Shown here piece by piece: positions 6,943 through 15,553 of a stretch of DNA of 15,978 bases. The number at the start of each line of letters is the position of its first letter. The first letter of the stretch is position 1. The stretch is from Candidatus Minthomonas equi. Its GTDB lineage: Bacteria > Bacteroidota > Bacteroidia > Bacteroidales > UBA932. The stretch covers positions 1 through 15,978 of the forward strand of contig JAGHUZ010000273.1 in the NCBI GenBank assembly GCA_018064575.1, given 5' to 3'. The notes under the pieces were generated by a model. The model saw only the letters and a program-made list of their open reading frames with translations, did not search any database and was not told the origin of the DNA. A program made the translations under genes and the position numbers.

Positions 6943-8184
6943 TCAGTTCAATGTTTTGACGACTTTTCTTATGCGCTCTTCTTCCTGCTGCCTCTGCTCT
7001 TCCACCTGTGATGCGATTATCTTCTCTTTCTCGACAGTAAGTTCGATGGTTCTGTTTATGGACAGTATGACTCCGACCGCGCAGCTGAGGATGACAATGG
7101 AGGTCCCGCCATTGCTTATCAGCGGAAGTGTCTGTCCGGTCACAGGGAATATTCCTGTATTCACGTAAATGTGCAGGAATGCCTGCAAAACTATCAGAAG
7201 CCCGAGTCCCAGGACGGTGACGATGGGGAAAATCTTCCGGCAGGCCTGCGCTATTATCAGACATCTGTAAAAGAATGTGATATAAAGCAGCATTATTACG
7301 ATGGAACCGAGAAGTCCGTATTCTTCTACGATACTGGCGAACACGTAGTCATCGTATGCGTTCGGCAAGATGTATTTCTTGAGACCGTTACCGGGTCCCA
7401 CTCCGCTTATGCGTCCGATTTGTATGGCTTGAATGGCATGCATCGCTTGCTCTTCCTTGGCCTCCTTGTCCCGCCTTTCCTCTTCTGTCATATTGGCTTC
7501 ATCCTCTTCGTTCGTAAAATGGCGCTCGATTCTGTTCATAAAAGTTTCGATTCTGGGAGACAGTGACACTTTCCCCTTAGTGAGTATGAAGGTTCCTAAG
7601 GCTATTCCTCCCATCATAAGAACCATCAGAATCGTAATCAGAATATATTTCCATTTTATTTTTGAGCAGCATAGGATGAAGAAGGACACGGTAAGAATGA
7701 TTATGGTGGCTGAAACACTTCCTAAAAATGTGAGGCAGCATATCGTTCCTACCGGAAGCAGAATTTTCAAGGCATATTCCTTGAATGTCTCCATCTTTGA
7801 TATCTCAATGATTCGCCCGAGATACAGTACTATGGAAATCTTCGCCATTTCGGAAGGCTGTATGGAGAGACCGCCTATGGCCAGGTGTCTGTGGTCTTTG
7901 GTGAAGAATGCAAGAAGCAGGAGAATGGCCGAAAGTATGAGCATCATATATGCCATTTTTCTCCACCATCTCAGCGGAATGCAGTAGCAGACTATCATCA
8001 GTGCAAAGCCTACCGCGAAGGAAATCAACTGTTTCATAGTGATTTCGAACGGGGTGGTCTCATTTCGGAGTGCCAGCGCAATGGTCGATGAGTACAATAT
8101 CAATATCGATATCATAGCAAATGCGATGACCAGCAGCCAAAGTATCCGGTCTCCCCGGAGTTGTATTTTTGGTGAAGATGGCAT
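6943..8184 (-). CDS. ftsW: Septal peptidoglycan glycosyltransferase FtsW
   Basis: SEDS-family polytopic membrane protein of 413 residues that polymerises lipid II into glycan strands at the septum with FtsI. Many hydrophobic segments alternate with short loops. Signature regions are GGLSIQPSEMAK (104-115), GVGPGNG (261-267), AYDDYVFASIVEEYG (276-290) with the presumed catalytic Asp279, and PLISNGGTSI (354-363). A strongly charged Glu/Lys-rich segment lies at 223-247 in the large loop before the GVGPGNG motif. The C-terminus (about 382-410) is a Glu/Gln/Lys/Arg-rich helical tail, probably cytoplasmic. RodA is the alternative SEDS call, but the position between murD and murG makes FtsW much more likely. 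The gene starts 6 nt after murD and ends 1 nt before murG. Confidence 0.95.
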   Translation of the reverse strand: MPSSPKIQLRGDRILWLLVIAFAMISILILYSSTIALALRNETTPFEITMKQLISFAVGFALMIVCYCIPLRWWRKMAYMMLILSAILLLLAFFTKDHRHLAIGGLSIQPSEMAKISIVLYLGRIIEISKMETFKEYALKILLPVGTICCLTFLGSVSATIIILTVSFFILCCSKIKWKYILITILMVLMMGGIALGTFILTKGKVSLSPRIETFMNRIERHFTNEEDEANMTEEERRDKEAKEEQAMHAIQAIQIGRISGVGPGNGLKKYILPNAYDDYVFASIVEEYGLLGSIVIMLLYITFFYRCLIIAQACRKIFPIVTVLGLGLLIVLQAFLHIYVNTGIFPVTGQTLPLISNGGTSIVILSCAVGVILSINRTIELTVEKEKIIASQVEEQRQQEEERIRKVVKTLN

Positions 8185-8190
8185 TTTGTA

Positions 8191-9537
8191 CTATTGTAAT
8201 TCAGTTACTGCTTTTTTAAACTGTCTGCCCCGGTCTTCGTAGTTCTTGAATAAATCAAAGCTTGCGCAGCAGGGAGACAAGAGAACGACGTCTCCCTCCT
8301 TGCCCATTTCGAATGCTTTCCTGACCGCTTCTTCTGCCGAAGAAGCATCTGTGATGGTCGGAATGCGCCCTTCGAAACTCCCGTGTAGTTTACTGTTGTC
8401 TTTTCCAAGACAGATTAACGCCTTGACTTTACTGTCAGTGAGTTCATATAATTCGGAGTAATCATTCCCCTTGTCGGTTCCTCCTGCTATCCATATCACA
8501 GGGCGTGTCTGACATTCCAGCGCGTACCAGGTGGAATTTACATTGGTGGCTTTGGAATCGTTTATGTAAAGGACACCGTTGATGGTCATAACCTTCTCAA
8601 GCCGGTGCTCTATATTCTGGAAGGTAGCGAGACTTTCCCTGATGACGCTGTCCCTTATGTGCAGAATTTTTCCCGTTACAGCCGCTGCCAGGGAATTGTA
8701 AATGTTGTGTTTCCCCTGTAGAGACAGTTCCGAAAGAGGCATTGAATATTCCACATCATTTCTGACTTTCAGCATATCTCCATCCACGTAAGCGCCTCTT
8801 TCGACGGGGTGTGTCTGGGAAATGGGGAACATTCTGGCCCGCAGGACTATTGTTCTGAGGTGTTCCATAGTGACTTCATCGTCCTCGCAGAATATGAAAC
8901 AGTCATTTTCAGACATATTTCTGGTGATTCTGAATTTTGATTTCACGTAGTTTATCATCTGGTGGTCATAGCGGTCCAGGTGATCGGGGGTGATGTTCAG
9001 CAGTATGGCGATATCTGCCTTGAAGTCATACATTCCGTCAAGTTGGAAACTGCTCAGTTCCAATACATAGATGTCGTAATCGCAAGTAGCGACCTGATAA
9101 GCGTAACTGTCTCCGATATTGCCTCCGAGACCCACGTTCAGGCCTTCATTGCGGAGCATATAGTAAATGAGGGAAGTAGTGGTGGTTTTTCCGTTGGAAC
9201 CTGTGATGCATATTTTTACCGCACGGTCATATCTTCCTCCGAATTCTATCTCCGATATGACCGGAATTCCTGCTTCTTTCAGTTTGACTATCAGCGGAGC
9301 CGTGTCCGGAATCCCCGGACTTTTGATTACTTCGTCCGCATTGAGAATCCTGTCTGCCGTGTGTCCTCCATCTTCAAAAGGAATATCATATTGTCTCAAT
9401 TTTTCCTTTACACTCTCTTTTAATGAACTGCTGTCAGAAAGGAATACGTCGAAACCTTTTACCTTGGCAAGAACTGCGGCTCCCATACCGCTTTCTCCGC
9501 CACCTAAAACTACTATGCGCTTCGTCTCAGTTTTCAT
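8191..9537 (-). CDS. murD: UDP-MurNAc-L-alanine--D-glutamate ligase MurD
   Basis: Cytoplasmic Mur ligase of 448 residues that adds D-glutamate to UDP-MurNAc-L-Ala using ATP. The N-terminal substrate-binding loop LGGGESGMGAA is at residues 11-21, the P-loop GSNGKTTTT at 113-121, ELSSFQL at 160-166, and NITPDHLDRY at 181-190. The C-terminal MurD signature LSPCCASFDLFKNYEDRG occupies about 415-432, with the substrate-binding Ser and Phe in place. Length is typical. It starts one nt after the mraY stop (TAAAATG), which suggests tight translational coupling, and is followed by ftsW after 6 nt. Nothing unusual was seen. Confidence 0.98.
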   Translation of the reverse strand: MKTETKRIVVLGGGESGMGAAVLAKVKGFDVFLSDSSSLKESVKEKLRQYDIPFEDGGHTADRILNADEVIKSPGIPDTAPLIVKLKEAGIPVISEIEFGGRYDRAVKICITGSNGKTTTTSLIYYMLRNEGLNVGLGGNIGDSYAYQVATCDYDIYVLELSSFQLDGMYDFKADIAILLNITPDHLDRYDHQMINYVKSKFRITRNMSENDCFIFCEDDEVTMEHLRTIVLRARMFPISQTHPVERGAYVDGDMLKVRNDVEYSMPLSELSLQGKHNIYNSLAAAVTGKILHIRDSVIRESLATFQNIEHRLEKVMTINGVLYINDSKATNVNSTWYALECQTRPVIWIAGGTDKGNDYSELYELTDSKVKALICLGKDNSKLHGSFEGRIPTITDASSAEEAVRKAFEMGKEGDVVLLSPCCASFDLFKNYEDRGRQFKKAVTELQ

Positions 9538-9538
9538 T

Positions 9539-10792
9539 TTACCTGATTTTAAGTGTTATTATGGTCAGAACGGCCAGGATTATGCCGACAAGCCAGAAAC
9601 GCATTACTATTTTCGCTTCGTGGTGCGGATTTGACGGCTTCATTATGGCTGCTTCGATACCTTGTTTTTCGAAATGATGGTGCAGTGGCGTCATTCTGAA
9701 CACGCGCCTACCCTGTCCGTATTTTCTTTTCGTGATTTTGAACCAGAATCTTTGGATGATTACAGACAGTGCTTCTATCAGGAAAATGCCGCAGAGTATG
9801 GGGAGCATCAGTTCTTTCTTGATAAGGATGGAAGCCACTGCTATTATTCCCCCCAGACACAGGCTGCCGGTATCTCCCATAAAGATTTGGGCCGGGTAGG
9901 AATTGAACCAGAGGAATCCCAGCAGAGCACCTGTGGCGATGGACATAAAAATGGCCACTTCTCCGATTTGGGGCAGGTACATTATATTCAGATAGTCTGC
10001 ATAGATAATATTGCCGGAGAGATAGGCCAGAATGCCCAGAGTCGCGGTCACTATCGCGGATGTTCCTGCACAGAGGCCGTCTTTCCCGTCTGTGAGGTTA
10101 GCTCCGTTGGAGACCGCTGTTATTATGAAGACTATGATAATCATATATGCGACGAATTCCAGAATCGATGCTATCGGACCGTCACCGGGAATGAGCCAGG
10201 CATAATTGAATTCATTGCCTTTTACAAACGGGATGGTGGTTAAGAACCCTTCGCTGGAAGTGATGTCGTGGTGAAAGGATGCTGCGTAGGCGATGATGAG
10301 CCCGATTATAATCTGTCCGGCGATTTTGAACTTTCCAGAGAGTCCTCCCTTGTCTGTGGGACAAGACGGTTTTTCTGATATCCTGAACAGGATTCCGGTT
10401 CCTCTGTCCCTTATCTCACGGCCGTGAATTTTCAGATAATCGTCGAGGTATCCGAGAATGCCGAGCCATAGTGTGGTTAGGAGGCGCAGCAGATTGTAAA
10501 TGTTGGTCAAATCACCGAAAAGCAGGACTGGGATGCAGATAGACATAATTATCAGCAGACCTCCCATAGAGGGGACGCCTTCTTTCAGATTCTCTCCACT
10601 TACGCCGAGTTTTCGCTGCTCTTCCATTCTCCTGCGGCTTTTCAATCTTCTGATTACAGGCATACCGGCACACAGGGCGATGATGATGGCTGTGACTGAA
10701 CCGAGAATGGCCCTGAAGGTAATATACTGCATCAGGCCGGACCCGGGAAAATCGAAATGTTCGTTTAAATACTGTATGAGATGATATATCAT
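9539..10792 (-). CDS. mraY: Phospho-N-acetylmuramoyl-pentapeptide-transferase MraY
   Basis: Polytopic membrane enzyme of 417 residues. It transfers phospho-MurNAc-pentapeptide from UDP to undecaprenyl phosphate, forming lipid I. Visible motifs are VPSMGG (73-78), the catalytic DDYLK (117-121), NLTDGKDGL (232-240), the FMGDTGSL loop (304-311) and the HHHFE motif (371-375) on the cytoplasmic side. Two features depart from what I know of the family. Position 237 is Lys where the consensus has Leu or Ile (NLTDGxDGL). About 20 extra residues, rich in charged and Gly residues, sit at 123-148 between DDYLK and GLSGKFK. All catalytic aspartates and histidines are retained, so the protein should be active. 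It lies 11 nt after murE and 1 nt before murD. Confidence 0.97.
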   Translation of the reverse strand: MIYHLIQYLNEHFDFPGSGLMQYITFRAILGSVTAIIIALCAGMPVIRRLKSRRRMEEQRKLGVSGENLKEGVPSMGGLLIIMSICIPVLLFGDLTNIYNLLRLLTTLWLGILGYLDDYLKIHGREIRDRGTGILFRISEKPSCPTDKGGLSGKFKIAGQIIIGLIIAYAASFHHDITSSEGFLTTIPFVKGNEFNYAWLIPGDGPIASILEFVAYMIIIVFIITAVSNGANLTDGKDGLCAGTSAIVTATLGILAYLSGNIIYADYLNIMYLPQIGEVAIFMSIATGALLGFLWFNSYPAQIFMGDTGSLCLGGIIAVASILIKKELMLPILCGIFLIEALSVIIQRFWFKITKRKYGQGRRVFRMTPLHHHFEKQGIEAAIMKPSNPHHEAKIVMRFWLVGIILAVLTIITLKIR

Positions 10793-10803
10793 TGTGTCTG
10801 CCG

Positions 10804-12270
10804 CTATTTGTTAATTTTAGAGAAGAAATCTCTTACCACTTCCTTATCATCGAAATGTGATTTGATCCCGTTAACGATTTGGTAATCTTCGTGTCCCTTG
10901 CCTGCTATTAGGATTATTGAACCTTTCGGAGCTGTAATCAATGCTGTGCGGATGGCTTCTTTTCTGTCGCTTATGAACAGAGTTCTTGATTTCTCCACGG
11001 TGGTGAGGCCTGCTTTCATATCCTCTATTATGTCTTCGGGCTTTTCGAAACGGGGATTGTCCGAAGTTATTATGAGCCTGTCCGAATATTTGGCTCCGAT
11101 GGCCGCCATTTCCGGCCTTTTGGTTTTGTCCCTGTTTCCACCGCAGCCGAAAACTGCCATCAGAGTGCGTCCCTCGGAAATGTCCTTGAGTGTTTTCAGT
11201 ACGTTTTCCAGTGCATCCGGGGTATGCGCATAATCGATTACTGCTGTCAAATCATCACCTCCATTTATATATTCGAGTCTTCCGGAGACTGATTCGAGTG
11301 AACTGATGATTCTCAGAGTCTCGTCGCGGTCGGTGCCAAGCATTCTCGCCACGCCGTAAACCGCCGCTATGTTATATGCGTTGTGGGCACCGATGAATCT
11401 GGTCCAGACCTGGCGTCCGTCAAGTTCAAGAAGGGAACCGTCTATACTCTTTTCCAGGATTTTGACATTGAAATCCGCTTTTCTGGAAGCGGAGTAGAAA
11501 TATACTTCCGAAGCGGTATTCTGTACCATTACGCTCCCATTGCGGTCGTCTGCATTGATGATGGAGAATGCTCCCTGCGGCAGCATATCGAAGAGCATTT
11601 TCTTGCAGCGGATGTATTCTGTAAAAGTCTTGTGGTAGTCGAGGTGGTCGTGTGTGATGTTCGTGAACACTGCTCCCCTGAATTTCAAACCCGACACGCG
11701 GTTCTGGTGCAGAGAGTGTGAACTGACCTCCATAAAGCAGTATTGACAGCCTCGGTTCACCATTTTGCGCAGAAGGGAATTGATGGCTATGGGATTTTGC
11801 GTGGTATTGGTGGTGGGAAATACTGTATCCCCTATGTAGTTCGCGATTGTGGAAAGAAGTCCGCAACCGTAGCCCATACGGGTAAACAGGCGGAACAGGA
11901 GGGTGGCGATGGTCGTTTTACCATTGGTTCCGGTAATCCCGATAAGGTCGATTTCACGCGATGGATGGAGAAAGAAATTGTCCGCCAGGGCAGAGAGACT
12001 GCTTCTGGTATCTTCCAGAAGGAATCCGGTCAAACCCAGTTCCCTTATTTTTTCAGAATAGGAGTTATCTTGATAGACTACAGCCACGGCACCATTTTCA
12101 GCGGCCTTTCCGATGAAAGTGTGGCCGTCTGCTTCAAATCCGGGAATCGCTATGAAAAGGGAACCCTGTACGCATTCCCGCGAGTCGCAGGTAATGGAAC
12201 TGATTTCCAGGCATGAAGCTCCGATGGTATCAAGTATCGGAATGTTTTCAAATATTCTTTCCGTTTTCAT
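10804..12270 (-). CDS. murE: UDP-MurNAc-tripeptide ligase MurE, meso-DAP type
   Basis: Cytoplasmic Mur ligase of 488 residues that adds the third stem residue to UDP-MurNAc-L-Ala-D-Glu. The N-terminal domain has DSR (29-31), which binds the uridine nucleotide. The P-loop GTNGKTT is at 114-120, TTNTTQNP at 153-160, EVSSHSL at 181-187 and THDHLDYH at 206-213. Lys223 in the KxxLF motif is the expected carbamylated lysine. The specificity motif DNPR at 404-407 predicts meso-diaminopimelate rather than lysine, as expected for Bacteroidota peptidoglycan. GKGHEDYQ and HFDDKEVVR lie near the C-terminus. The ATG lies 23 nt inside the end of ftsI, the longest overlap in the cluster; starting here gives the normal family length. 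The next gene, mraY, follows after 11 nt. Confidence 0.98.
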   Translation of the reverse strand: MKTERIFENIPILDTIGASCLEISSITCDSRECVQGSLFIAIPGFEADGHTFIGKAAENGAVAVVYQDNSYSEKIRELGLTGFLLEDTRSSLSALADNFFLHPSREIDLIGITGTNGKTTIATLLFRLFTRMGYGCGLLSTIANYIGDTVFPTTNTTQNPIAINSLLRKMVNRGCQYCFMEVSSHSLHQNRVSGLKFRGAVFTNITHDHLDYHKTFTEYIRCKKMLFDMLPQGAFSIINADDRNGSVMVQNTASEVYFYSASRKADFNVKILEKSIDGSLLELDGRQVWTRFIGAHNAYNIAAVYGVARMLGTDRDETLRIISSLESVSGRLEYINGGDDLTAVIDYAHTPDALENVLKTLKDISEGRTLMAVFGCGGNRDKTKRPEMAAIGAKYSDRLIITSDNPRFEKPEDIIEDMKAGLTTVEKSRTLFISDRKEAIRTALITAPKGSIILIAGKGHEDYQIVNGIKSHFDDKEVVRDFFSKINK

Positions 12271-14326
12271 TTTCCTGAAGAATAATGTTTATGTGTCCTT
12301 GTCTTTCGAGGAATGAACCGGCTTCGGGCTGCTGGGCTGTGACCTTTCCGATTCCTGAGAAACTGACTTTGTATCCGTTGTTCTCCAACAGTCTGAGAGC
12401 ATCTCTCAGTCCCAATCCACAGACATCGGGTACCACACCTTCGACCGTGTTTTCCTGTCGTGAAATATATTCATTGATTCCATCGGTCTGGTCGGCTTTC
12501 CAGTCGAAATCATCGGAACTCAGCGAATCGCTCCATCCGGGGTGAGTGGCATAAATCCGGTCAGCGATTTTTTTGAATACCGGCCCGGCCCAGGATGCTC
12601 CATAGAAATTCCCCGATGTTTTTCCGGAATAAAGGACGACTATGCAGGAATATTTTGGGTTTTCTGAGGGAAAGAAGCCGGCAAATGATGCCTGATGTTT
12701 CTTTCTTCCTGCCGCGTCTTTGTAAACCATCCTGGCTCCCTCCTGATAGGCTATCTGCGCGGTGCCTGTCTTTCCTGAAATGTGGTAACGCTCATCGTTG
12801 CAGATTTTGGCCGTACCATCGGTAACTACGCCTCTGAGAGCTTTTTTAGCTTCTATGATGGTGTTTTTCGAACAGATGGATGCGCTGATTACGGTAGGCT
12901 GGAACGTTTCTATATCCTTTCCGTCCTTACAGAATGCTTCGACCAGAAAAGGCTTCATCATTTTTCCGTCATTGGCCACGGCATTGTAAAGGGTGAGTGT
13001 GTGGAGGGGTGTGAGCAGAACGCCATAACCGATACCCATCATAGGAAGAGTGGTCTCACTCCAGATTCCGTCGCCCGGGGAATGAAATGTGGAGGGGGCG
13101 TCTTCACCGATTTCGAGATTCAACTTGACGCCGAGTTTCATACTGTGTATTCTGTCAAGATATGCTTCCGGGTCATTTTCATAGTATCGGACAGCCAACT
13201 GGCTGAAGGCCACGTTGGATGAATGTTCAAAAGCGGTTTTGACGGTCATCTCTCCGTATCCGCCGGGTTTGGTGTCGGAGAATTTGGTGTGTGATTTCCC
13301 GTAGTACCAGGTGCCGTTCAAGCCGCTGACGGGGGTATCCAGTGTCGCATAGCCGTCTTCCAGCATAGCCAGCAGACAACTGAGTTTCAATGTCGAACCA
13401 GGCTCTGTAGGATGTCCCGTGGCATAGTTGTACGACTCGGAAAACGAACCGTCAGACATCCGTTTCAAATTGGCAAGAGCACGGATGGCTCCCGTTTTGA
13501 CATCCATTACGACTGCAGTGCCTCCTTCGAGAACTTCGGAAATGGCAAGCTGTTCCCTAAGGGCTTTTTCCGCGGCTTCCTGAATGGCGATGTCAATGGT
13601 GGTGCGTATGTCTGTTCCGTCTTCGGCCGGTTTGTATCGAAGCCCTTGTACGGGGACGACTCCTCCGTTTTGTCTGTATCGCTTTCTTTCACCTTTAGTC
13701 CCCCTGAGGCGGTAGTCGAAACTTTTTTCAAGTCCCGAACCCTGACCGTTCTGGTTTATGGAACCCACCACTTTTCTGGCCAGGCTCCCGTAGGGAAGTT
13801 CTCTTTTCTCCTTTGGATTTATGATTCTTCCCCCTTTATTTGCGCCCAGGCACAATATCGGGAAACGTTTGAGGCGTTCGGCTTCGGGATAAATGAGGTT
13901 TCTGTTCCCCAGTCGGGCATAGCCGGGATTGTATTTTTTTCCGTCAGGTCCTTTCTTGCCTGAACGGCAATTCAGCAGATAAGTCTGATATTCTTTCGGA
14001 CTCCGGTCCTGGAATAATGCGGAAAGGGAATCTGCCAGAGCCTTGTAATCCGCCTGGAACAGCGAATCGCTCTGCACCCTCAGGTCCATATAAATTTCAT
14101 TGTCGGTTATGCTGATGGCCAGAGGCTTCCCGTCATACGAGAAAATGGTTCCCCTGGACGGATTGAGCGTGTAGGTCCGATATTCATCCTCGATGCTGTA
14201 ACGGTCTTCAGCGTAGTACTGCAAGTAGACGATTCGGACACAGGCATATAGCATCATGCCCGTCAGGATAAAGAAAAATACCCTGAAAGTCGCGATGTAC
14301 CTTTTTTTAGCTTCGTCTTCCATCAT
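12248..14326 (-). CDS. ftsI: Septal transpeptidase FtsI/PBP3 with C-terminal PASTA domain
   Basis: Class B penicillin-binding protein of 692 residues that crosslinks septal peptidoglycan in the periplasm, paired with FtsW. One membrane segment (about 13-35) is followed by the non-catalytic domain containing NPSRGTIFSYDGKPLA (55-70). The transpeptidase domain (about 265-590) has the acylated serine in STLK (311-314), SSN at 369-371 and KTGT at 519-522. A single PASTA domain occupies about 630-686. The PASTA domain makes it longer than Escherichia coli FtsI (about 588); that arrangement is normal in Bacteroidota. Two adjacent ATG codons open the gene. It begins 10 nt after ftsL and overlaps murE by 23 nt. 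A monofunctional PBP2-type role is possible but the neighbourhood argues for septation. Confidence 0.96.
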   Translation of the reverse strand: MMEDEAKKRYIATFRVFFFILTGMMLYACVRIVYLQYYAEDRYSIEDEYRTYTLNPSRGTIFSYDGKPLAISITDNEIYMDLRVQSDSLFQADYKALADSLSALFQDRSPKEYQTYLLNCRSGKKGPDGKKYNPGYARLGNRNLIYPEAERLKRFPILCLGANKGGRIINPKEKRELPYGSLARKVVGSINQNGQGSGLEKSFDYRLRGTKGERKRYRQNGGVVPVQGLRYKPAEDGTDIRTTIDIAIQEAAEKALREQLAISEVLEGGTAVVMDVKTGAIRALANLKRMSDGSFSESYNYATGHPTEPGSTLKLSCLLAMLEDGYATLDTPVSGLNGTWYYGKSHTKFSDTKPGGYGEMTVKTAFEHSSNVAFSQLAVRYYENDPEAYLDRIHSMKLGVKLNLEIGEDAPSTFHSPGDGIWSETTLPMMGIGYGVLLTPLHTLTLYNAVANDGKMMKPFLVEAFCKDGKDIETFQPTVISASICSKNTIIEAKKALRGVVTDGTAKICNDERYHISGKTGTAQIAYQEGARMVYKDAAGRKKHQASFAGFFPSENPKYSCIVVLYSGKTSGNFYGASWAGPVFKKIADRIYATHPGWSDSLSSDDFDWKADQTDGINEYISRQENTVEGVVPDVCGLGLRDALRLLENNGYKVSFSGIGKVTAQQPEAGSFLERQGHINIILQENENGKNI

Positions 14327-14336
14327 AAGCGATATC

Positions 14337-14648
14337 TCATTTTCCGGATACTACCAACGGAGGTGTAGTCGGAACGTGCAGTTCTGAATTAATGTTTCGC
14401 AGAATCGCTTCGGTCTGTTGGGCCGTGGTCAATTCCTGCATTTCGGAAAACCGTGTAGTGTAGTCGGTTTTCAGCTCTTTTATCTTCTGGTCATTGTCAA
14501 GGATGTCAAGTGCCTTGTCACTGACACGATAGTGTACGGAAATGTATATGAACAGGAGTATGAAAACATACACCACCAGTTTCCACTGCGTGGAGAGCAT
14601 AAGCAATATCTTGCCTCCGAATAATCCTTTGATTACAGTTTTTCGCAT
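14337..14648 (-). CDS. ftsL: FtsL-like cell division protein
   Basis: Small bitopic protein of 103 residues. A basic N-terminus (1-23) precedes one membrane segment (about 24-41). A periplasmic helical stretch (about 42-90), rich in charged residues and with leucine/isoleucine spacing suited to a coiled coil, follows. FtsL normally pairs with a DivIC/FtsB-type partner and activates FtsW/FtsI. The sequence is too short and divergent for a motif-based call, so identification rests on size, topology and the position between rsmH and ftsI. Its ATG lies 16 nt inside the end of rsmH. Starting at the next internal Met (residue 18) would remove most of the basic N-terminus but keep the membrane segment. 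No FtsB/DivIC partner is encoded in the window. Confidence 0.85.
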   Translation of the reverse strand: MRKTVIKGLFGGKILLMLSTQWKLVVYVFILLFIYISVHYRVSDKALDILDNDQKIKELKTDYTTRFSEMQELTTAQQTEAILRNINSELHVPTTPPLVVSGK

Positions 14649-15553
14649 ATTCTCAATTTTGCACTTCTAGCTCTGGTGTTGTTTCTGATTTCATTTTCTG
14701 ATGGAACGATAGGCTTGCGGTTAAGCGCCTTGACCATCGGCTTCCTGATTCCGTAAATCCTCATTTCCGGACTTTCGTCACTGCCGCCCGCTTTCCCCGA
14801 TTTGATGAAATTCTTCACCATCCTGTCTTCCAGGGAATGGTAGGTTATGATGACGAAACGCCCTCCTTTGTTCAGGGAAAGCGCGGCACCGTCAAGGAAA
14901 TGCTCGAGAGAACTCATCTCTCCGTTGACCTCGATTCGGAGTGCCTGATAAATTCTGGCCAGAACCTTGTGCCCGTTCACAGGCGGAAGAATGCTGTTAA
15001 GTGCTTCTGTCAAGTCTTTGCTGGTCTGAATCGGTCTGACAGCCCGGGACTTGCATATAAGACTTGCTGCCCGACGGCTGTTTTCAAGTTCTCCGTACCG
15101 ATGGAGAATGTCCGCTATTTTTTCTTCTTCAAAATGATTCAGAATGTCTTTGGCGGTGATTTTCCCCATTGTGTTCATCCGCATATCCAGTTCGGCATCC
15201 TCGAATCTGAAGGAAAATCCCCTTTCGGAAGTGTCGAACTGATGGGAAGAGACGCCCAAATCAGCCAATATGCCGTCCACCTGCTCAAAACCGAGATAGT
15301 GGATGAAATTATGAATGAACCGGAAATTATTGTGTACAGGGATGACTCTGGAATCATCCGGTGCATTACGTATGGCCTCGGCATCCCTGTCGAAAACTAT
15401 CAGTTTTCCTTTTTTTCCGAGTCTCGACAGAATTCCCCTGGTGTGTCCGCCTCCTCCGAGAGTGGAGTCGACGTACACGCCATCATCCTTGATGTCAAGT
15501 GCTTCCAGACTTTCATCAAGAAGGACAGGTATATGATATGTCGGTTCAATCAT
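14633..15553 (-). CDS. rsmH: 16S rRNA (cytosine-N4) methyltransferase RsmH
   Basis: SAM-dependent enzyme of 306 residues (formerly MraW) that methylates N4 of C1402 (Escherichia coli numbering) in the 16S rRNA decoding centre. The N-terminal HIPVLLDE is at residues 7-14, the SAM-binding loop DSTLGGGGHT at 29-38, FDRD at 54-57, and ADLGVSSHQFD at 97-107. Further conserved blocks are YQALRIEVN (202-210) and TYHSLEDRMVK (237-247), with the terminal SAKLR at 297-301. Length and motifs are standard. The start shares one base with the mraZ stop (TAATG), and the 3' end overlaps ftsL by 16 nt. It is a translation enzyme travelling with division genes, as in most bacteria. Confidence 0.98.
   Translation of the reverse strand: MIEPTYHIPVLLDESLEALDIKDDGVYVDSTLGGGGHTRGILSRLGKKGKLIVFDRDAEAIRNAPDDSRVIPVHNNFRFIHNFIHYLGFEQVDGILADLGVSSHQFDTSERGFSFRFEDAELDMRMNTMGKITAKDILNHFEEEKIADILHRYGELENSRRAASLICKSRAVRPIQTSKDLTEALNSILPPVNGHKVLARIYQALRIEVNGEMSSLEHFLDGAALSLNKGGRFVIITYHSLEDRMVKNFIKSGKAGGSDESPEMRIYGIRKPMVKALNRKPIVPSENEIRNNTRARSAKLRICEKL

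Noticed and set aside
6938..7264. Minus-strand frame of 108 codons inside ftsW in a second reading frame
   Set aside because: It is rich in His and Arg with no hydrophobic core and no family resemblance, and overlaps the most conserved part of FtsW, so it is a shadow frame.
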